Shown here: positions 31,061-36,321 of the stretch, one piece after another | Numbering within the stretch: the stretch's first letter is position 1 | Layout of the letters: each line of letters opens with the position of its first letter | Origin: Acidobacteriota bacterium | GTDB taxonomy: Bacteria > Actinomycetota > Acidimicrobiia > Acidimicrobiales > Palsa-688 | DNA length: 36,321 nt | Assembly: GCA_028876385.1 (NCBI GenBank) | Contig: JAGWSF010000167.1 | Location: forward strand, 1-36,321 | Reading direction: 5' to 3' | Notes under the pieces: generated by a model | Databases searched by the model: none | The model's input: the letters and a program-made list of their open reading frames with translations, nothing else | What the model was told of the DNA's origin: nothing | Translations under genes and position numbers: made by a program

Positions 31061-32146
31061 GTGGCGCGACCCCGAAGACGCGAACCGTTCAAGTGGTCTG
31101 TACCTCTCGGCCGGGTACTGGGGATCCCCATCTCGGTCCATGTCAGCTTCTTCTTGCTCGTGGCTCTGGTCATCTCGGCCAACCGCGGCACGGCGGGTAT
31201 GGGCTGGGTCAACGCGTCGATCTGGATCGTCTTGGTCTTCGCCTGTGTCACCATCCACGAGTTGGCCCATTCGGTGACCGCTCGGGCCAAAGGGGCCCAC
31301 GTCCGGTCGATCGTGCTGCTCCCGATCGGCGGCATCTCGCGCATAGAGAGCATGCCGGAACGGTGGGCCGACGAATTCTGGGTGGCTATCGCCGGTCCGC
31401 TCGCCAGTGTCGGTCTGGGCGTCATCGCCGCGGCATCCACCCTCGCCACCGGGGGGCACCTCCTGCCCGTCGATCTCGTCTCGGGTGCCCTCCTGCCCCG
31501 CCTGGCGTGGGTGAACCTGGCCCTGGCCGCCTTCAACCTGCTCCCGGCGTTCCCCCTCGACGGCGGCCGGGTTCTGCGCGCCGCGCTCGAGCGACGCCAC
31601 GATGTCGAGACGGCCACCCGGCTGGCCGCCCGGGCCGGAAGGGTCCTCGCCGTCGCCTTGGGCGCCGTCGGGTTCTTCTGGGACGTGTGGCTGATCCTCA
31701 TCGCCGTCTTCATCTTCACGGCGGCCACCCAGGAGCAGGCCTCGACTTCTCTTCATGTCCGCCTCAGCGGTCACCAGGTCGGCCAGCTCATGCGTCGCCC
31801 GGTGGTCACGCTCGACGCCCGACAGCGGCTCGGTTCGCTCACGACCTACTGGACCGGCTTCCAGGTGGTCACCTCCGACGGCCGCTATGTCGGCTTGGCC
31901 GACGGTCGCGACCTGATGTCGGGCGACGCCGATGCCCTGGTCGGGGATTTCACCGACCGGGAGGCACCCGTCCTGGAGCTCAACGAGGACATCGGGCACT
32001 CGGCTCTCGATCATGTGGTCGAATCGGGATACCCGCTGCTCGCCGTGGTCGACGGGGGCGTTCCCGTCGGGGTCCTCCTGCTCGAGGACATCGCCCGTTG
32101 GCTGGCGTCGAGCGGGCCCGTCGGCCCCTCAGGACGACCCTCCTGA
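31061..32146 (+). CDS. Site-2 protease family (M50) intramembrane metalloprotease
   Basis: A 361-residue membrane zinc protease. HELAH (66-70) gives the two zinc histidines and Glu67, and NLLPAFPLDGGR supplies the third ligand Asp167. About six spans cover residues 20-225. The C-terminus (about 235-350) is a CBS-domain-like pair, as in the SpoIVFB-like group of site-2 proteases. Such enzymes cut within membranes, often to release sigma or transcription factors; anti-sigma-like membrane proteins are encoded elsewhere in this window, but no link is shown. The start is a GTG at 31061. Confidence 0.92.
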   Translation: MARPRRREPFKWSVPLGRVLGIPISVHVSFFLLVALVISANRGTAGMGWVNASIWIVLVFACVTIHELAHSVTARAKGAHVRSIVLLPIGGISRIESMPERWADEFWVAIAGPLASVGLGVIAAASTLATGGHLLPVDLVSGALLPRLAWVNLALAAFNLLPAFPLDGGRVLRAALERRHDVETATRLAARAGRVLAVALGAVGFFWDVWLILIAVFIFTAATQEQASTSLHVRLSGHQVGQLMRRPVVTLDARQRLGSLTTYWTGFQVVTSDGRYVGLADGRDLMSGDADALVGDFTDREAPVLELNEDIGHSALDHVVESGYPLLAVVDGGVPVGVLLLEDIARWLASSGPVGPSGRPS

Positions 32147-32155
32147 TTGCTGGGG

Positions 32156-33739
32156 CTAGTGGGCGCCGCCGCGCGCCGCGCCGGAGTTGAAGTCCTTCGT
32201 GCGGATGAGGACGAAGGCGAGCACTCCGCTGACCATGGCCAGGATGCCCGACAGCAGCAGTATGGCATCGAGAGCGCTGGTGAACCCCCCTCTCGCCACA
32301 TGGGCGAGGACCGCCCGTTGGCTGGCCGGAACCTGGGCGAACAGCTGCCCGACCTGCCCATTCTCCAGAGCTTGGCGTACGGCGACGGCGTGGGCCGCCA
32401 GCGGGGTGCCCCGGGAAAGGGAGGCGACGGCGCTGCCCAAGCGGTTGGTGAACAGGGTCCCGAACAGGGCGATGCCGGTCGAGATCCCGACCTGGCGGAA
32501 CGTGGAGTTGATACCCGACGCCATACCCGACTGCTGTGGGGGTACCACCCCCACCGCCGTCGACGCGAGCGGCGGATTGATGAAGCCGATTCCGACGCCG
32601 CTCACCACCAGTCCCGGCACGAGGTGGGTCCACCCCGAGGACGCGTTCAGGCCCCTCATCAGGATTAGCCCGACGCCGACGGCGATGAGACCGGGCCCGA
32701 TGAGAGCGCGTATGGGAACGTGGGCGGTCAACCGGCCAGCCACGCCGCTGACCGCCAGGACGCCGCCGGAGAGCACCAGCAGCCGCAGCCCGGTCTGAAA
32801 GGCGCTGTAGCCGAGCACGTCCTGGAGATAGATGGTCAGGTAGAGCAGCATCGAGAAGATACTGACCGAGATGCCGAACGCGGCGATCGAGCCGCCGGTG
32901 AAGGTCGGCAGACGGAACAGCCCGAGATCGAACATCGGGTTGGACACCCTGGCCTCGACCACTACGAAGCCGATGAGCAGTATCGCGCCGAGGGCGAAGG
33001 AGACATCGACGCCGGTATTGGTGAAGCTGGAGCGCCCCGACTCGATCAGGGCGTAGATGACCGCCGCCAGGCCGGTGGTGAAGAGCAGGAACCCGGCCCA
33101 GTCGGGCCGCCGGGCGTGCTCGTTGCGGGATTCTGCGACGCGGGTGAAGGTGAGGGCGATGGCCAGGATGCCGACCGGGAGGTTCACCAAGAAGATCCAC
33201 CGCCAGGACAGGCCGGTCACCAGGGCCCCACCCACGATGGGCCCGATGGCCACCGCCACTCCGGTTATGGCTCCCCAGATACCAAAGGCCACGCCTCGTT
33301 CCTTGCCCTCGAAGGCGCTGGCCAGCAACGCCAGCGAGACCGAGAACATCGTGGCGCCACCTATTCCTTGCAGACCCCTCGACAGCTCCAGCATCAGGGG
33401 CGACTGGGCCGCCCCGCACAGGGCGGACGCGCCGGTGAAGGCGACGAGACCGATCAGATAAAGCCGCCGCCGGCCGTACATGTCGGCCAGGGAGCCCGAG
33501 GTGAGCAGAAACGCCGCCAGGGTGAGCGCATAGGCGTCCACCACCCACTGCAGATCGGCGAAGGTCGTCCGGAGCGAGGCCTGGATGGCCGGCAGGGCGA
33601 CGTTGACGATCGTGACGTCGAGGAGGAGCATGAAGGTCCCCATGCACACCGCGGCCAGTGTCCACCACTTGGTGTCGGCTGGTCCACCCACCTGCTGGCC
33701 CCCCGAGGGGGCCTCCCCGCTCGTCTCCTCGATGACCAT
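32156..33739 (-). CDS. DHA2-family (14-TM) MFS drug exporter
   Basis: From the ATG at 33739 (MVIEETSG), 527 residues. Motif A-like GSLADMYGRRRLYL follows span 2, motif C GPIVGGALVTGLSWRWIFLVNLPVG follows span 5, and about 14 spans are predicted, as in the EmrB/QacA group that exports toxic compounds by proton antiport. TATCGT ends 7 nt before the ATG. It is divergent from a TetR regulator with a palindrome between them, so it is probably induced by its own substrates. It ends 10 bp from the convergent protease gene. Confidence 0.93.
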   Translation of the reverse strand: MVIEETSGEAPSGGQQVGGPADTKWWTLAAVCMGTFMLLLDVTIVNVALPAIQASLRTTFADLQWVVDAYALTLAAFLLTSGSLADMYGRRRLYLIGLVAFTGASALCGAAQSPLMLELSRGLQGIGGATMFSVSLALLASAFEGKERGVAFGIWGAITGVAVAIGPIVGGALVTGLSWRWIFLVNLPVGILAIALTFTRVAESRNEHARRPDWAGFLLFTTGLAAVIYALIESGRSSFTNTGVDVSFALGAILLIGFVVVEARVSNPMFDLGLFRLPTFTGGSIAAFGISVSIFSMLLYLTIYLQDVLGYSAFQTGLRLLVLSGGVLAVSGVAGRLTAHVPIRALIGPGLIAVGVGLILMRGLNASSGWTHLVPGLVVSGVGIGFINPPLASTAVGVVPPQQSGMASGINSTFRQVGISTGIALFGTLFTNRLGSAVASLSRGTPLAAHAVAVRQALENGQVGQLFAQVPASQRAVLAHVARGGFTSALDAILLLSGILAMVSGVLAFVLIRTKDFNSGAARGGAH

Positions 33740-33759
33740 GGCCTCCACGATACCCGCTT

Positions 33760-33775
33760 GTGTACGCCTGTACAC
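33760..33775. promoter_or_regulatory. TetR operator in the divergent promoter
   Basis: GTGTAC (33760-33765), GCCT, GTACAC (33770-33775): a perfect palindrome 9 bp before the tetR GTG and 20 bp before the MFS start. TACACT (33771-33776) is a -10 box for tetR, ending 7 nt before its GTG, so binding would repress both genes. Confidence 0.7.
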
Positions 33776-33783
33776 TTGACCCG

Positions 33784-34374
33784 GTGAGCAGGGACGCCCA
33801 GGCCACCAAGAAGCGGATACTCGCAGTGGCGCGGTCGGCCTTCGCCCGTCACGGCTTCGACGGAACCACCATCCGCTCCATCGCCGCCGCGGCCGGGGTC
33901 GCCCCCAATCTCATTACCCGCTATTTCGGGGGCAAGGCCGGATTGTTCAAAGCCGCGACCAGCATGGAGCTCGGCGTGCCGGCCGTACTTCCGGGGCCCC
34001 GCTCCTCGCTCGGGTCCCGGATCGCCGCCAACGTGGTCAAGCGATGGGAAGCCGCCGACTCGACCGACGCCTTGTTGATGATGCTTCGGTCGGCCGGCAC
34101 CTCCGACGTGGCCGCCGCCGAGCTCGGCAACTTCTTCCTCGAGCAGGCGGCTGAGCCCTTGTCGGAGTACCTTCACCAACATCTGGGCTACTCCCGGGCT
34201 GAAGCCGACGACCGTGTGGCCGCGGCCGGATCGTTGATACTCGGGGTGGTCATGATCCGATACGTGATGCGGACCGGACCGCTCGCCGCGGCCGAGCCGT
34301 CCGCGCTGACCCGGTGGCTCGGTGATCGCCTCCAACGACTCCTTCAAGGTCCCCCGCCTCCCCCTCTCCGATGA
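33784..34374 (+). CDS. TetR-family regulator
   Basis: From the GTG at 33784, 196 residues. The N-terminal HTH (KKRILAVARSAFARHGFDGTTIRSIAAAAGVAPNLITRYFGGKAGLFKAA) is typical; the C-terminal ligand-binding part ends in a Pro-rich tail and resembles TetR_C_33/AefR-like domains of actinobacterial regulators. The frame is open from 33760, but that would translate the operator. It is divergent from the MFS exporter it probably controls. Its stop overlaps the ATG of a decayed antitoxin by 4 bp. Confidence 0.92.
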   Translation: MSRDAQATKKRILAVARSAFARHGFDGTTIRSIAAAAGVAPNLITRYFGGKAGLFKAATSMELGVPAVLPGPRSSLGSRIAANVVKRWEAADSTDALLMMLRSAGTSDVAAAELGNFFLEQAAEPLSEYLHQHLGYSRAEADDRVAAAGSLILGVVMIRYVMRTGPLAAAEPSALTRWLGDRLQRLLQGPPPPPLR

Positions 34375-34574
34375 CTACGCCCCCCACCAGTCGGGGTTCC
34401 GGGGCGGGATGCCGTCGCGGATATGGCTTGTCACGCACCGAATACATCCGCCGGACGCTCTCTCGCGAACTTGGCGACGCCGATGCTGACGTCACCGTGA
34501 CAGACCCGGTCGCCTTCGCCGACACCTTCGCCGACCTCGCCGACGCCGACATCACGCGACAGGCTTGGTCGTGA
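34371..34574 (+). pseudogene. VapB-like antitoxin remnant
   Basis: Residues from about 18 onward ([50 protein letters not shown]) look like the C-terminal two thirds of a VapB antitoxin ending in the ADLAD...AWS tail. The first 17 residues (TTPPTSRGSGAGC...) are low-complexity and do not form the strand and first helix of the ribbon-helix-helix domain. The join is near 34425, directly after tetR. The toxin fragment follows with a 4-bp overlap. Confidence 0.6.
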
Positions 34575-34660
34575 CCACGTGGCTTATCGACAAGTCTGCG
34601 TTGGTCCGTCTCGCTGGAAGCCCTGATGCCCAAGACTGGGCCGGAAGGATCGAACGGGGC
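34571..34660 (+). pseudogene. VapC-like toxin remnant
   Basis: From the GTG at 34571 the frame reads [30 protein letters not shown], the N-terminal 30 residues of a PIN toxin including the first Asp. After 34660 the similarity ends in all frames and the open frame stops at 34750. About 100 residues are missing, including the rest of the metal site, so this is a truncated copy. Confidence 0.65.
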
Positions 34661-35032
34661 GGACGTTCGGGGACCTCGGCTCGGCTCCCGTTGCCGCGGG
34701 ATTCGTCCATAGGGCGCGCCCGCAGGACTCGGATCCCACAGGACCGGTGACAGCGCAGATCGGACACTATGGAGCCGTGGAAGATGAGGGCGATTGGACG
34801 CCCGCTACTTACCGGTGCAGGGTCTGCGGGCTTAGCCAAGCCGCTGAAGACTGAGCATCCCTGCCGGCAAAAGCGCGCGGTATTCGACCGGCGTCGAGAC
34901 GGTTGCGGCGGCAGAACCGCAGCGCATCCAGATCTTGGCGAGCGCTGGACCAGCGCACCGACTCGGCGTGCGGCGCTGATGGACGGGTTTCCAGACGGGG
35001 CCCAGCGCGTAGCAGAATGGCGAATAGCTTTA
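34661..35032. other. Junction region after the vapBC remnant, with a possible small ORF
   Basis: No clear gene is seen. On the + strand, 34747-34854 could encode a 35-residue peptide with one CxxC (TYRCRVCGLSQAAED) from a GTG start, which is weak. The remainder (34855-35032) holds no recognised signal. A longer open frame from 34769 crosses the vapBC pair antisense and is likely a shadow. Confidence 0.35.
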
Positions 35033-35419
35033 TTAGACCGGCTCAACCATGACGGGGTTCCGCGTGTGGCGAGCCAGAGCGCGCAGGTCGCTTACATCAC
35101 TCGACAGGACGGTTCCGCCTCCGGCCTGGTCGGCGACGGCGACCAGGATGGCATCCACGGCCGATGGGATCCGTCGGGCTTTGACCTGAGCTCTCAAAGC
35201 GGCGGCCTGTCGGGCCAAGTCCTCGTGTACGGTCCGGATGTCGCAGGTCCGCAACAGGCGGTTCTGGTGGTAGTCACGGCGGTGATCACCACTCAACGCC
35301 TCGACGAGGACCACCGTGGGAACCAGCGCCGGCCACTCCCCCCGGTTTCTGAGTTCGGCCAAGCGTGCACGGTCACCGGCCAGGCGGGTGACGCCGTGAG
35401 AATCCAGGATAAGCGTCAC
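35033..35419 (-). CDS. vapC: VapC-like PIN-domain toxin of the third VapBC pair
   Basis: A 128-residue PIN-domain ribonuclease with Asp6 (LILDSHG), Glu40 (VLVEALSG), Asp89 (SAVDAILVA) and Asp108/Asp111 (SSDVSDL), a complete metal site. The GTG start overlaps the antitoxin stop by 4 bp (GTGA). It probably cleaves tRNA or rRNA like other VapC toxins. The layout is the usual antitoxin-first order on the minus strand. Confidence 0.88.
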   Translation of the reverse strand: MTLILDSHGVTRLAGDRARLAELRNRGEWPALVPTVVLVEALSGDHRRDYHQNRLLRTCDIRTVHEDLARQAAALRAQVKARRIPSAVDAILVAVADQAGGGTVLSSDVSDLRALARHTRNPVMVEPV

Positions 35420-35667
35420 GCGCTGCGACGGCGACGATCCGCCCCCAAAACCTTGTCAGCCCACGCCTTTGCTTCGGCCCGGTCGCCTTCGCTGATCGGT
35501 CCGAGTTCGGCATCGAGTTCGGCCAGATAGGCATCCAGCTCGGCCACCTTGGCCAGTCGAGTCAGCTCCGCGGCGACTGCCTGCTGGGCAACTCGAGAGA
35601 TGTTCATACCGGCCCGCCTAGCTTCGGCGTGGAGTTCGTCGGGCATAGTGATGTTCACGCGAGCCAT
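35416..35667 (-). CDS. Ribbon-helix-helix antitoxin of the third VapBC pair
   Basis: From the ATG at 35667 (MARVNITMPDELHAEARRAGMNISRVAQQAVAAELTRL), 83 residues. The N-terminus is a CcdA/CopG-like ribbon-helix-helix; the C-terminal half is a charged helix plus tail for toxin binding. TATGCT ends 6 nt before this ATG on the minus strand, so the transcript is probably leaderless. Two further in-frame ATGs upstream (35673, 35682) overlap that box and are less likely. Confidence 0.85.
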   Translation of the reverse strand: MARVNITMPDELHAEARRAGMNISRVAQQAVAAELTRLAKVAELDAYLAELDAELGPISEGDRAEAKAWADKVLGADRRRRSA

Positions 35668-35717
35668 GCGCATAGCATACACACCGAGGGCGGTCGGCTG
35701 GACACAGTCCTCTCAGA

Positions 35718-36014
35718 TTGCGAGATCTCATTTCATCTACGGGACGAAGAGCTCGACGAGTTGGAGGCGCCATCGCCGTAAGTGTCGGGGTCGTGGCCAT
35801 GACTGGGACACCTGCATTCGCTGCGTCCAACTTTCAAAACACTACATGGCCTACATATACGGCCCAAGCCGGTTGTTTTGAGCAGTACATTTATATCGAT
35901 AACAACATCGGCCAGCCACGCATGGAATCATTCGCTTCTGCTGCTTGGGCTACCACCCAGGTTAGCTCCGACGGATCAGTAACGTACTACTTTCCGAAGC
36001 CTATGGTTATATGA
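35718..36014 (+). CDS. Small secreted protein in AT-richer DNA
   Basis: A 98-residue frame from a TTG at 35718. Residues 1-35 form a signal peptide: basic RRARR, a hydrophobic core GAIAVSVGVVAM and the cleavage site AFA/AS. The mature part of about 63 residues has a single Cys, several Asn, Tyr and Thr, and repeated aromatic positions (NTTWPTYTA, YIYIDNN, VTYYFP). I recognise no family. The coding stretch is visibly poorer in G/C than its neighbours, which suggests recent transfer. There is no clear ribosome site; a later start would lose the basic part of the signal. Confidence 0.45.
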   Translation: MRDLISSTGRRARRVGGAIAVSVGVVAMTGTPAFAASNFQNTTWPTYTAQAGCFEQYIYIDNNIGQPRMESFASAAWATTQVSSDGSVTYYFPKPMVI

Positions 36015-36095
36015 ACGCCGGTCCGTAGTATCTGGTTTACCCTCAGGATTAACTGAACGTACCGTCGAGGGATTGAAAGGCTAAATAGGATCGCG

Positions 36096-36242
36096 GTGAG
36101 GATTGTGGTATCAGGCGCCAAGTTGATCATGTCGGTCGTTGCCGTCGCTGGAATCGTTTCGTGCGGAGCCGAGACCTCGTCTAGGAGACTGCTGAGCAAG
36201 CCCGTCTTCGGGGTTGTCGTGGGGTGTGTGGGGCCGGTCTGA
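36096..36242 (+). CDS. Lipoprotein-like small ORF, possibly truncated
   Basis: From the GTG at 36096, AGGA 5 nt upstream, a 48-residue frame starts MRIVVSGAKLIMSVVAVAGIVSC, a lipoprotein signal with lipobox-like GIVSC (Cys23). Only 25 residues follow, Gly/Val rich and unlike a folded domain. This may be the front of a lipoprotein gene whose remainder was lost near 36180, where base composition returns to high G/C. From 36243 to the window end nothing was recognised. Confidence 0.35.
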   Translation: MRIVVSGAKLIMSVVAVAGIVSCGAETSSRRLLSKPVFGVVVGCVGPV

Positions 36243-36321
36243 TTGGCGTGTGTTCGAGTCGGGCGGCTGCTGGCGGGGAGGGACTCGCCCGGCCGATGGC
36301 GACAGTCGCTTGTCGGGGGTC

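Noticed and set aside
36240..36290. T-loop-like GTTCGAGTC sequence as part of a tRNA
   Set aside because: No acceptor, D or anticodon stems can be drawn around it.

Overview
The window is about 36.3 kb of high-GC DNA with actinobacterial habits: many GTG (and a few TTG) starts, frequent 4-bp start/stop overlaps, probable leaderless promoters (a TAnnnT hexamer ending 6-7 nt before the start codon), SigE-like ECF sigma factors, a mycobacterial-type ferredoxin next to a P450, and a long PEP carboxylase. The best reading is Actinomycetota; a soil Acidimicrobiia-like lineage is a guess. No rRNA, tRNA or CRISPR array was recognised.

Layout. (A) Positions 1-17.1 kb form an accessory island. It opens with the tail of an IS66-like transposase, then an orphan single-pass membrane protein, a solitary AAA/DUF4143 ATPase, a VapBC pair, a DUF6188-like protein, a methyltransferase and a lipoprotein. 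Next come a type IV AbiE toxin-antitoxin (TA) pair with two 23-bp operators, a small two-gene TA-like pair, and two ECF sigma/membrane-partner modules facing each other around a small lipoprotein. The island ends with an AlbA_2/HATPase protein behind an array of five operator half-sites, a third sigma/partner module, and a second VapBC. (B) Positions 17.1-34.4 kb look like ordinary chromosome: XRE regulator and methionine aminopeptidase, kinase-like protein and low-molecular-weight phosphatase, response regulator and histidine kinase, secreted SGNH hydrolase, PEP carboxylase, ferredoxin and P450, zinc-ribbon protein, TadA, FmdB-type zinc ribbon, RsbW-like ATPase, ammonium transporter, site-2 protease, and an MFS exporter divergent from a TetR regulator. 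(C) Positions 34.4-36.3 kb are accessory again: a decayed VapBC directly after tetR, a complete VapBC, and a visibly AT-richer stretch with a small exported protein and a lipoprotein-like fragment.

The most unusual signal is a dispersed element of about 155 bp present three times in the same orientation in region A (about 2807-2962, 14257-14406, 15903-16057). Block order and spacing are conserved although much of the sequence is not. The core is a hairpin with 12-bp outer arms and a variable G/C inner stem that is kept through G-U wobbles and other tolerated changes. Two copies bracket one sigma/partner module, and one of them supplies that module's C-terminal codons.

The second theme is repetition of a gene pair. 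Three different ECF sigma factors are each followed by a protein with a short Arg-rich cytoplasmic tail, one membrane span and an unrelated outer domain. A fourth such partner at 201-980 lacks a sigma gene beside the IS66 end. Together with the TA pairs and two self-contained ATPases behind their own palindromic promoters, region A looks like a store of signalling and defence modules. Regions B and C are conventional except for an Amt with Glu in place of the first pore histidine.
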